Shown here: positions 1-7,176 of the stretch, piece after piece
Position numbering within the stretch: position 1 is the first letter of the stretch
How the letters are laid out: the number at the start of each line of letters is the position of its first letter
Assembly: GCA_027309085.1 (NCBI GenBank)
Contig: DAIDDL010000036.1
Location: 1 to 41,917, forward strand
DNA length: 41,917 nucleotides
Origin: Sulfobacillus sp.
GTDB lineage: Bacteria > Bacillota > Sulfobacillia > Sulfobacillales > Sulfobacillaceae
Reading direction: 5' to 3'
Translations under genes and position numbers: made by a program
Notes under the pieces: model-generated
What the model was told of the DNA's origin: nothing
Seen by the model: only the letters and a program-made list of their open reading frames with translations
Database searches by the model: none

Positions 1-338
1 CTAATTCACGAAAAACCCATTCTTCCAATAGCGCCGCCCCCTCATGATTGAATAGATTCGCGAAAGGATAGGCACAACCCTTTGCGAAATCTTCCGACTA
101 TTATAGAAGGCAAGGACGGTGCTGCACCATTCGTAAGGCTTACTGCGGCGCAAAAGATGGCGGGCCCTTTCTCGGCAGGCGTTGGTACGTATGATACGTC
201 TAAGGCTTGAGCCGTCCGCAGATTCCCTAGGACAATAGCACGATCGCTTTTTCCTCCGCATGACCGTTTCTCGCGGTGGTGCTCCCCTCATCATCCGGAC
301 TAGGGACACCCCGACTTCTGTGGTTCGGATGCCCCGCC
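1..338. other. No gene recognised
   Basis: This stretch lies downstream of the broken IS66 transposase, which is on the minus strand. Open frames exist on both strands, but none carries a recognisable domain, ribosome site or start. It probably contains the distal end of the IS66 element; I could not identify a terminal inverted repeat by eye. Confidence 0.4.
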
Positions 339-640
339 TCATGATGCGGGATCCTGCGACCATGCCGTTGGGTCCGCTTCACGCAGAGCCCAAGGCAGAA
401 ACCGTGTCACCGCTTCCGTGTCTAATGGTCGGCCATTTTGGTGTGCCGTCGCTTCGAGAATCGCGGCGAGATACTTTTGAGGATACAGGCCATTTTGTGC
501 GGCCGTGGCCCATAGGGTCCACAGCATGGCGGCCAACTCGCCGCTCCATTGCGCCCGACTGCCGTAGTAAGTTTTCCGTCCGACTACCGGCGTGCGCAGC
601 AGCCGTTCGCTCCGTAATCCTATGTTTTGGATTACGGAGC

Positions 641-722
641 TTATCCTCACGAATATAAAATCCTCAGGATTGGCTGCACCTCCCGTAATCCGGGCGATTG
701 TCGCCGGAATCCTGAGGATTAT
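641..722 (+). repeat. Left 82-bp inverted repeat of insertion element
   Basis: It begins TTATCC and contains GAATATAAAATCCTCAGGAT, shared base for base with the right copy apart from 15 mismatches, most of them clustered at offsets 38-51 and 61-67. It carries two 13-bp palindromes about 37 bp apart, so each arm is itself a small inverted repeat. Confidence 0.85.
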
Positions 723-723
723 C

Positions 724-894
724 TTTACCTTTCTCGGCCACGCGGATCTGAACACCACTCGAATCTATGCCGAGCGGTCGTTGGTCATGATGCGAGACGC
801 CATGAGCTCATTTCACCTATCGCAGACTGAGGATGAACAACCCCTCTGGATGGGGTACGAAGAGGAAATGGCTAAATTGTGCGGGATTAGGTAA
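724..894 (+). pseudogene. C-terminal fragment of a tyrosine recombinase
   Basis: The translation contains FLGHADLNTTRIYAE, the last catalytic box of XerC/D-type integrases with the His of LGH and the Tyr nucleophile, followed by about 35 residues to a TAA at 892-894. The upstream catalytic Arg, Lys and His box are absent, and the open frame runs back into the left inverted repeat. It is therefore a tail captured inside the small element, not an active enzyme. It may be a remnant of a larger integrase-bearing element with the same ends. Confidence 0.7.
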
Positions 895-898
895 CCGC

Positions 899-980
899 AT
901 AATCCTCAGGATTGCACCAGCAATCGCCCAAATTAGAGGGTCCGCAGCCAATCCTGAGGATTTTATATTCCTGGGGATAA
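899..980 (-). repeat. Right 82-bp inverted repeat of insertion element
   Basis: This is the reverse-complement partner of 641-722, of equal length with no gap in the alignment. The adjoining bases 981-983 are the Ala codon of the IS66 motif DNNEA, which fixes this end of the insertion at or very near 980. Confidence 0.85.
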
Positions 981-2520
981 GGCTTCATTATTATCCAAAG
1001 CCACGAGCGGATCGGTCAAAAACAGCGTCAAGCCCGCCCATTGCCGCTCCACCGTCTCGAGCACCGCACGGGCCCGCGGCAACAAGTCCGGATCCTGTAA
1101 TTCCTGGTGCCACAGGGTGGCACTCTCCGTGACCCAATCCCGTAAGGCTGCCTCGGCGGCCTGCCAGTCGGCGGAGCCCACCTCCGCGGCTTGGCGCGCC
1201 GCATGCCGAGCATAGAGATCCTGAATCCGCAGGATCCAACGGTAACTCCACGCGCTGAGCGCCTCTACGCTGGCCCCCGCCTGGAGAAATTTGCGGCGAA
1301 TGTGCGCCCAGCACCAGGCATGCAGAATGTCTGTCACCAACGCCCGATAGGCCGCATAAAAGTCCGTCATCAGCACACGGGGTGGTGCGGGGAATCCCTC
1401 GGCCCCCAGGGGGCCGTCAACACCAAATGATCGCGGGGCACTTGGGCACTGCGGGTCGGACCGACAATGAAGACGGTGCTGTCGGCCCCACTAAAGACCC
1501 ACAACCACCAGCGGTGGTGGGCTTTCCCATCGATTTCGACAAACACTTTCCAGCTCGTTTCGTCCGCATGCCAATGATGGTCGGCGCGATTGCGGGCACA
1601 TACCGCGTCATAGAGGGGCGGAAGCATGGGGACGAGTTTGTGCAAGGTGCCCACCATGGTCCCGGGAGACACCGTCAACCCTTCCCTTTGTAGCAATAAT
1701 GCCATGCGATGCAGCGGCAGGCCCAAGAGGTATTGCATGACGACCATCCGCACAATAAAATCGATCGACAACAACCCTTTCGGAATCAGTTTGGGTGGCA
1801 CCGGCGCCGTCACGATCTGCGGAGTCGGGGAACACGTACAAGCGGGCCGATACCGACGCCGCCGGGTGACCACACGTTCCAGATGGACCTGCCAATCAAT
1901 CTGTTCCGACTCTTCATGACCCCACGCCGTGTAGGGTCGCCCACAATCGGGACAACATTGTTCAGCCGTGGGGAGATCGTGCACGACCACGCGGGCCGGC
2001 AGATTCGGATAGCGCCGGCGCCCATGGCCGGGGGCGCCGGGCTGTCGCCCCCGGCCCGGACGCGGACGGCGTGTCCGCTGGCAGCGTCGACGCGGTCCGG
2101 GCGGACCGGGGTTCCGCCTCCGTAATCGGCGGCGCCGCCACGCGTTCGGACTTATGTCCATAGAGTTGCTGAGCCATATCGCGGATTTTCGCCTCGTACG
2201 CCGCTATTTTGGCCGTCAAGGTGGTGAGGCCCTGCTGGTATTGGGCATTTTGTTGGGTGAGCTGTGCCACGGAAGCCTGTAAGGCAACGCTCTGTTGAGC
2301 ACATTCAGCATACGCGGAATCAGAGGAGAGAAAGATCTGCATCCACAACAGCCACATCGTCATATTCATGATCGTAGGTTACACGAGAAATTTGGTGCTG
2401 TCCAGCCCTCTCGGAAAAAATATTTTTACGCAACGTAGAGCACGAAACCTCCTCGGTGTACAACGGGTTTACCGAATATGTACGCTCCTTGAAACAATGA
2501 GCCGACGCTGTCCCCCAACT

Positions 2521-2545
2521 AAAAAAAAGCGGGATAAAACCCGCC
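2521..2545 (-). terminator. Intrinsic terminator of the 7-helix protein gene
   Basis: Read on the minus strand, the stem GCGGG-TTTTAT-CCCGC is followed by eight T. It lies about 25 bases past the stop codon of the gene at 2570-3244. Confidence 0.85.
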
Positions 2546-2569
2546 CTGGGAAATGATGGATGACGAATC

Positions 2570-3244
2570 CTACGCACCTTTGGCCATAGGATAAGAAGCC
2601 CGGCCCTGAGCTGAGGCGCGGGAGTAGATATACCCTAAGAAAATCAAGACCAAGCCCACGATATTCATTACGGGAAGAATGCCCAAGGCTACTCCTTGAG
2701 AAGCCATTGTTCCGCCCGTACTTGCAGCAAGCGCTCCGGCTGCTATCAGCAGATTATAGTAGCGCCGAGTCTTCCACCACGACCACAATGCGCCTACGAT
2801 GACGATGGTGCCACCGACTGATGCCATCACAATATAAAATACCTGTGTCAAACCGACGATGCCGCCTTTCCCTCCATTCAGGGCTAGCCACGATCCGTGA
2901 ATCGCGGGAGGGGTGGCAATAGTGGAGATAATCAAGGCCGTACCTAACAGGGAAATTGCCCAGGCATACACCTTTGCGGCTTTCTTATTAAATGCCAGAT
3001 AGGTGGTGCCTACAGACATGGCTCCTACCAATCCTGCCGACGCGATGATATAAATTTCATAGGCAGGAAGGTTCCAGTGGCTGTTGACCGTCATCGCTTC
3101 TGCCAAATAGGCGATCGTGTACAGCCCAAATGAAATCGTCCACCACAAATAAAAGGGCGCGTGACGCACCCGATAGCGCTTTACTAGGGCCCCAGCAAAC
3201 ACCAATGCTAAAAGGGCGGCGAGAACAAATAGTCCTGCAGTCAT
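2570..3244 (-). CDS. Seven-helix membrane protein, unknown function
   Basis: I do not recognise a family. The 224-residue protein is almost entirely hydrophobic, with about seven membrane segments. The first is MTAGLFVLAALLALVFAGAL and the last is near residues 195-212, ending in a short polar tail. The third loop has conserved-looking aromatic residues (FYLWWTISFGLYTIAYLAE), giving a look reminiscent of seven-helix sensors or thiol/heme membrane proteins, but no ligand residue pattern supports a role. The ATG at 3244 follows AAGAAGGAT at good spacing, and a longer frame upstream lacks a ribosome site. The gene stands alone, with a terminator downstream and a palindromic operator candidate directly upstream. 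Confidence 0.75.
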   Translation of the reverse strand: MTAGLFVLAALLALVFAGALVKRYRVRHAPFYLWWTISFGLYTIAYLAEAMTVNSHWNLPAYEIYIIASAGLVGAMSVGTTYLAFNKKAAKVYAWAISLLGTALIISTIATPPAIHGSWLALNGGKGGIVGLTQVFYIVMASVGGTIVIVGALWSWWKTRRYYNLLIAAGALAASTGGTMASQGVALGILPVMNIVGLVLIFLGYIYSRASAQGRASYPMAKGA

Positions 3245-3259
3245 TGTTATCCTTCTTTC

Positions 3260-3275
3260 TTGTGAGAATTCACAA
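3260..3275. promoter_or_regulatory. Palindromic operator candidate
   Basis: TTGTGA-GAAT-TCACAA is a perfect 6+6 inverted repeat with a 4-base centre, placed just 5' of the ribosome site of the minus-strand gene starting at 3244. Its form recalls CRP/FNR-type sites, but the spacing differs from the CRP spacing of six. A regulator bound here would block transcription rather than activate it. Confidence 0.4.
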
Positions 3276-3695
3276 ACCCCGTCAGGCGGCATCAAGTCAA
3301 CGAATCTATTGCAATTTTATTATAGACCCAGATTGGCTGCTATGGGCATACGGTCCCATTTCACTGGGGCATAGTGGACATCGGCACCATGCTTTTGGAC
3401 TATTGTTCCGGCGTCTGCGCACAGTGGTTTTGCTGTTTTGGCCCCGGTGCCTGTAGCCATGCCACACCGTGTTGCCCCTCACGGTGAGAAGGCCTTACCG
3501 TTCGGATGCTGACGCGGTGAGCGGAGCCCGGACGCAATCCGGCTGCCCGTTGATAGCATAGCCATGCCTCCGTGGAATTTTTCATCTGTGGCTGCTGACA
3601 GGCGGCCCCTTTTTGAGGAAGTTCCGGCTTGGACCCCATGTATGGTAAGATAGTGGGCAAAGGTTTTCGAACCAACCCGAATAGGACGTGCAGCT
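3276..3695. other. Divergent intergenic region
   Basis: About 420 bases separate the 7-helix gene from the LRV gene. A TATAAT on the minus strand (about 3320-3325) could serve the former. On the plus strand TAAGAT near 3649 could serve the latter, though with a poor -35. No RNA gene or coding frame is convincing here. Confidence 0.4.
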
Positions 3696-4319
3696 ATGGA
3701 TAATGAAGGAACCAGCGAAAAACTTGTACAGAAAACGCCGGCAACAGATCCGAGCACCTCAGGAGAGGTGCTCGCCGGGCTGGCTGCCGACCCCGACCGC
3801 GCCGTGCGCCAAGCGGTTGCGCGCCATAAGAACACCTTTGAGGCCACGTTGGCTGCCATGGCGGGCGATGCGTATGTGGCAGTGCGCTGGGAGGTGGCAC
3901 GCAACCCGCATACGGCTGCAGCCACCCTGTCTATTCTGGCCAAAGACCCCGAGAAGTCAGTGCGTAAAGCCGTCGCGATGAACAGCAGAACACCCGATGA
4001 GGTGCTCATATCCATGGCTAGGGTTAATGCGGCCCATTTGCGGCTGGATATTGCCCGGAGCAAAAACACCTCGGTGGCTGTTTTGGCGGAACTCGCTCAT
4101 GATCAGGCAGCCAATGTTCGCAAGGCGGTGGCTGAGAATCCTAGGACCAGCGAAAACACTCTGACTGAACTGGCTGGGGATTCTGCTTCTGCCGTGCGTG
4201 AAATGGTCACAACCAATCCGGGCACTCCGCGTAGCATTTTGCAGAAATTGATTAAGGACTCCGTCGCAAGCGTCCGCCACCAGGCTCTCTACCATGATAA
4301 GCTCCGGGACGTGACATAA
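3696..4319 (+). CDS. LRV (leucine-rich repeat variant) protein
   Basis: The 207-residue protein consists of seven tandem 26-residue repeats from about residue 21 to 202. The consensus is T..(E)xLxxLAxDxxxxVRxxVAxNP(R/H/G), for example TSENTLTELAGDSASAVREM. This is the LRV/HEAT-like alpha-solenoid fold known from Azotobacter LRV protein and related to AlkD-type folds. Such solenoids bind proteins or nucleic acid. There is no signal peptide, and the N-terminal Fe-S domain of the Azotobacter protein is missing. The ATG follows AGGACGTG closely. It has no operon partner, so its ligand cannot be inferred from context. Confidence 0.85.
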   Translation: MDNEGTSEKLVQKTPATDPSTSGEVLAGLAADPDRAVRQAVARHKNTFEATLAAMAGDAYVAVRWEVARNPHTAAATLSILAKDPEKSVRKAVAMNSRTPDEVLISMARVNAAHLRLDIARSKNTSVAVLAELAHDQAANVRKAVAENPRTSENTLTELAGDSASAVREMVTTNPGTPRSILQKLIKDSVASVRHQALYHDKLRDVT

Positions 4320-4515
4320 GACGAACTTGCCGTGGACCTGAGTGTGGGCATGCAGTCTGACAGCATTGTGCCGGGGCTGTTGTCCACGCCGATCTGGTTA
4401 TAGAGCGTGGGAGCGCCGGGGTGCAGATGCGAGAAGACGGGATTCCCAGAGGCGAGGTCCTGTTGACGGTGAATACTTGCCCACGAGCATAGTGTGAAAA
4501 TTCGGCTCCCCCGCC
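4320..4515. other. Intergenic region with possible EamA promoter
   Basis: TTGACG (4464-4469) and CATAGT (4489-4494) with a 19-base spacer form a plausible but imperfect housekeeping promoter for the downstream transporter. A 17-base motif (TGCGAGAAGACGGgATT, 4429-4445) recurs past the transporter gene at 5465-5481 with one mismatch. Confidence 0.4.
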
Positions 4516-5460
4516 ATGCGGGTCTATTCATATGCGATAAAGGGGCTGGCTGTTATCAGGATAATTCCTCAGCGCTTGTGGGCGAATCTGGTATTGCTTG
4601 TGGTGACGGTGATTTGGGGAGCCACTTTCAGCCTCACAAAAGCGGCTTTGGCTGCTGTCCCTGTATTTCCTTACTTGGGCATGCGTTTTCTTCTGGCTAC
4701 CGGGCTAATGCTGATGATAGCGCTAGTCCGCCTGAACAGCCGCCAGCACCTTCGTCGAGCAAAATTATGGGGTACAGGCTCCGCGCTGGGAGTCTTGCTC
4801 TTTGCGGGTTATGCGCTGCAAACCTTGGGACTGAAGACGGTTGCACCGGCAATTTCGGCCTTTCTGACGGGATTCAATGTGATTTTGGTCCCGCTTATTG
4901 CCATTCCACTGCTCGGCCATGGGGCATCCCGGCGGACGTGGCTTGCTGCCGGGATGGCGCTGCTGGGATTGGCGGTACTGAATGGAGTCGAGTCCGTGGG
5001 TCACTGGTCCGCTGGTTCCTTGTACACTTTGGCCTGCGCCGTGTTTCTTGCATTACAGATCGTCTACGTGGATAAATGGTCGCCAGGATTGGACTCTATC
5101 GCCTTGACCACAGTGGAGCTCGCCGTCGTGACGATCCTGAGCTTGCTGTTTTCGTTTGTTCACGGTTCTTTTGCTTTGCCGCTGCTTTCAGACTGGCGAA
5201 AGCCAGCGGTTGTGACCGCAGTTGTGGTCAACGGCGTACTTGGCACGGCTTTCGCCTACTGGGCCCAGACGCGTTACCAACAGATGACCTCAGCCTCTTA
5301 TGTTGCGGTGATCTTCACGATGGAACCCGTGTTCGCGGCAATTATCGCCGTGCTGTTTTTTCATGAACCCCTAAAAGTCTCTCTTGTGGTGGGTGGGTTT
5401 ATGATCGTGTTTAGCATGCTCCTGGCTGATGGGTCCCTGCCGGCGGCGGCTCAAACGTAA
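4516..5460 (+). CDS. EamA/DMT-family exporter
   Basis: The 314-residue protein has ten predicted membrane helices in two EamA repeats. The first begins LLVVTVIWGATFSLTKAAL, and the second ends with TMEPVFAAIIAVLFFHEPL, the signature of drug/metabolite exporters such as YdcZ/RhaT relatives. Members usually export amino acids or metabolites; no substrate can be assigned. The ATG at 4516 has no clear ribosome site, and the true start may lie within the next 20 codons. The gene is isolated between an LRV gene and transposase debris and is flanked by a short direct repeat. Confidence 0.85.
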   Translation: MRVYSYAIKGLAVIRIIPQRLWANLVLLVVTVIWGATFSLTKAALAAVPVFPYLGMRFLLATGLMLMIALVRLNSRQHLRRAKLWGTGSALGVLLFAGYALQTLGLKTVAPAISAFLTGFNVILVPLIAIPLLGHGASRRTWLAAGMALLGLAVLNGVESVGHWSAGSLYTLACAVFLALQIVYVDKWSPGLDSIALTTVELAVVTILSLLFSFVHGSFALPLLSDWRKPAVVTAVVVNGVLGTAFAYWAQTRYQQMTSASYVAVIFTMEPVFAAIIAVLFFHEPLKVSLVVGGFMIVFSMLLADGSLPAAAQT

Positions 5461-5559
5461 GTGTTGCGAGAAGACGGAATTTTCCGGTCTGGAATCCCCT
5501 TTTCCGTTCGCGGTGGAAACGCTGTACCTCTCCGATTATCTATGATCACATCCTGGGCC

Positions 5560-6250
5560 TAATTCCACCGTGGCCGCAGGTTCCTTACTCAGGCGAATGC
5601 CAGCGCCTTGGTGAATGGCTGTCCAGGTATCCCCCATTGCATGGCAGATTAGCTTGCAGCAGATGCCTCTGGAACCTGTGTGTTTAGCCCATAGTGCCAC
5701 TGGCTTCGCCACAAGGCGAAAAATTCCCCCGAGAAACGGGCGCATAGCCGCCCGGGCCTTGTCGGCGGCTGGTGCCCCGGCCTTGCTTCCCGGGCCCATG
5801 GCTAATTCCGCCAAAGTACGCATCGTCCAGTTCCAATAAGCCTCCGAGTTGATAGCGGCGGTTGCGATCGGCCATGGCGTGCTGAATTTTATGATGCAAC
5901 AGCCAGACCGTCACATAGGGCAGGCCTAATTCACGGCTTAACGCGAGGGCCGACTTGCCGCCTTTATCGACCCCAACCATGAAGATCGCCATAAATCAGA
6001 GGCGCAAGGCCACTTTGGTGCGATGAAAGAGCGTCCCGGCGGTCACCGAGGTTTGATGGTGACACTGGGCACATTCATAGACCGGGGCGGTCCGTTCGGA
6101 CCGTTGAATTTTCCAGTATTTTTGTCCCTGACATTTTGGGCACAAAAACCCCTCGGGCCATCGTTGTTGGAAGAGATAATCCCGACACTTTTCGTCGGTG
6201 GAAAACTTATCGGCCCACTCCAGAATTGTCATCACAACACCCCCAAACAC
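5560..6250 (-). pseudogene. IS1595-family transposase, inactivated
   Basis: The N-terminus has the zinc ribbon of IS1595 transposases (FLCPKCQ and YECAQCHHQ) followed by TSVTAGTLFHRTK. At 5996-5998 an in-frame TGA replaces what is normally Trp before FMAIF. The same frame then continues with the helix-turn-helix stretch and LELDDAYFGG, which carries a catalytic Asp of the DDE domain. Near 5790 the frame shifts, and beyond it only decayed sequence can be read. The nonsense codon, the frameshift and the missing C-terminal motifs mark it as dead. Its exact left end is not visible. Confidence 0.85.
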
Positions 6251-6314
6251 CCCGTTTTATCTAAATTATAGCAGGGTTCCTCCACTCCGGAGCCCCAACC
6301 TGACTTATCTGGGG

Positions 6315-6522
6315 ATGCATGGCGCCACATAGGTGCCCTGCTGCTGTGTGAGCCAAGCCGCAGGGCACGGAGATCGGCGGTGGCGGTGCCAAAAGTCTGG
6401 ATCGTCTTGCGGGGTGCGGCGTCGTCCCGAATCAACACGCAGGCGACGACGGTCTTCTTATGCACATCGAGTCCCGCACAGCGGGGAAACCCGACGTTCA
6501 TCGGACAGCCTCCCAAATTCAT
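6315..6522 (-). pseudogene. IS110-family transposase N-terminal stub
   Basis: CAGLDVHKKTVVACVL and TFGTATADLRAL match the RuvC-like N-terminus of IS110/IS1111 (DEDD) transposases, including the first catalytic Asp. A one-base shift near 6360 is needed to read the next block (WLTQQQGTYVA). The gene then stops abruptly near 6315, where the upstream side of the IS1595 remnant begins. Only about 65 of roughly 400 residues remain. Confidence 0.8.
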
Positions 6523-6846
6523 GCTACTCACATGAGGGCCATGGGGCAAAGACGGGAAGAGAAAGGATTCTGTTCCGCGTGCTGGGCCAACGGCCCGCAA
6601 CAAGGTGAGGTGCCCATGGCGCTCCGGGTCAAACTATGGTGCGGCCTCGTGAGACCACAGAGGAATCGACCTCCCCATGGGAGCGCACTAGGATATTCGC
6701 CAGAGCCAGCGCCTGGACCTGCCGACAGGAGCGGTCAAGCCGGCAGATAAGGGCATTTTTCATGCGGCGGGGCGCGGCGGAGCAGCATGGGAAACTATGG
6801 TCAAAGAATCTGTCCAGAAGGAGTTTGGCACCACAGTCCCTTTCAA
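6523..6846. other. Intergenic region between IS debris and kdp
   Basis: There are short open frames on the plus strand, but no domain, ribosome site or codon pattern supports them. I see no RNA gene. The 3' part runs into the kdp promoter. Confidence 0.4.
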
Positions 6847-6893
6847 TTTTTACGATCTTTTTACTTTATCCCCCAAATGCGCCGCCGTATAGT
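6847..6893 (+). promoter_or_regulatory. kdp promoter with KdpE-like direct repeat
   Basis: TTTTTAC occurs twice (6847-6853 and 6858-6864), exactly 11 bases apart, as expected for tandem binding of an OmpR/PhoB-class regulator. Known KdpE sites are T-rich TTTA(T/C)A-type repeats. TTTATC (6865-6870), a 17-base spacer and TATAGT (6888-6893) follow immediately. This puts the repeat against the -35 element, the usual place for an activator. The gene for the cognate regulator KdpE ends the same locus. Confidence 0.65.
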
Positions 6894-6920
6894 GGGTGAG
6901 GCAGCCAACAAGGAGCTCGG

Positions 6921-7070
6921 ATGTGGTGCCACAAGACCGTGCAGGCATCCTGCCTGCGGAGAGGAGTGCGGGTATTGGAAACGGCAGGGCTAGGATTGCT
7001 TTTGGTTGGACTGTACCTGGGAATCATCGGGCTGATGCGTGTGCTCCAGAAATCTATAGAGGGAAGGTAA
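6921..7070 (+). CDS. Small membrane protein ahead of kdpF
   Basis: An ATG preceded by AAGGAG at 6910-6915 opens a 49-codon frame that ends 4 bases before the kdpF start. Residues 19-43 form one membrane helix (VLETAGLGLLLVGLYLGIIG), followed by a basic tail ending EGR. It is the first gene after the kdp promoter. I know of no named family; by position and size it may be an extra KdpF-like accessory subunit or a leader peptide. Later in-frame starts (GTG 6966, TTG 6975) would give 31-34 residues and still include the helix. Confidence 0.65.
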   Translation: MWCHKTVQASCLRRGVRVLETAGLGLLLVGLYLGIIGLMRVLQKSIEGR

Positions 7071-7074
7071 TACG

Positions 7075-7158
7075 GTGGGCACATGGGGTCTGCTGACCAT
7101 TTCGGTTGTGATTATGATCTACCTCGTGTATGTGATTATCCATCCTGAAAAATTCTGA
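7075..7158 (+). CDS. kdpF: KdpF, small subunit of K+-transporting ATPase
   Basis: The 27-residue peptide starts with GTG and is a single hydrophobic helix ending IYLVYVIIHPEKF, the same tail pattern as E. coli KdpF (YLVYALINAEAF) and actinobacterial KdpF (HPERF). In E. coli KdpF stabilises the KdpABC complex in the membrane. It starts 5 bases after the small membrane ORF and lies 18 bases before kdpA. The upstream AGGGAAGG serves as its ribosome site. Confidence 0.85.
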   Translation: MGTWGLLTISVVIMIYLVYVIIHPEKF

Positions 7159-7176
7159 GCAGGGAGTGACAATGCC

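Larger units (their letters stand above)
609..980. mobile_element. 372-bp palindromic insertion inside IS66
   Basis: The DNA between the two halves of the IS66 signature consists of a 12-bp-arm hairpin (609-640) and a 340-bp unit. The unit is bounded by 82-bp inverted repeats at 641-722 and 899-980 that align without gaps and match at 67 of 82 positions. Each repeat carries two copies of the 13-bp palindrome AATCCTCAGGATT (659-671, 708-720, 901-913, 950-962). The core holds the tail of a tyrosine recombinase. I see no target duplication. It resembles a MITE or a small non-autonomous element, but I know no family with this architecture. Confidence 0.75.
339..2369 (-). pseudogene. IS66-family transposase, frameshifted and interrupted
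   Basis: This is a DDE transposase of the IS66 type, apparently of the single-gene (ISBst12-like) kind because no tnpA/tnpB partners are visible. The pieces are a coiled-coil N-terminus with MAQQLYGHKSERV (2369 to about 2050), a zinc-finger and catalytic middle with CCPDCGRPY, HWHADETSW and MTDFYAAYRAL, and a C-terminus with VGRKTYYGSRAQWSG ending at 339. The reading frame changes near 2045 and again near 1401-1410, in a run of C and G. The signature DNNEA/ERLLR is split between 981 and 608 by foreign DNA. Rejoining across the insert restores the family sequence, so the disruption is real. The G/C-run frameshift could be a sequencing error, but the insertion alone inactivates the gene. Confidence 0.9.

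Noticed and set aside
260-658. Plus-strand open frame of 132 codons
   Set aside because: It is the complement of the IS66 C-terminus, which has clear family motifs on the other strand.
659-962. Four copies of a 13-bp palindrome, considered as a CRISPR-like or iteron array
   Set aside because: Spacing is irregular and symmetric as two inverted arms, with no spacers, no Cas genes and no Rep protein.
6636-6993. Plus-strand frames upstream of kdp
   Set aside because: They overlap the promoter and lack ribosome sites; only the frame beginning at 6921 has a proper site and a membrane helix.
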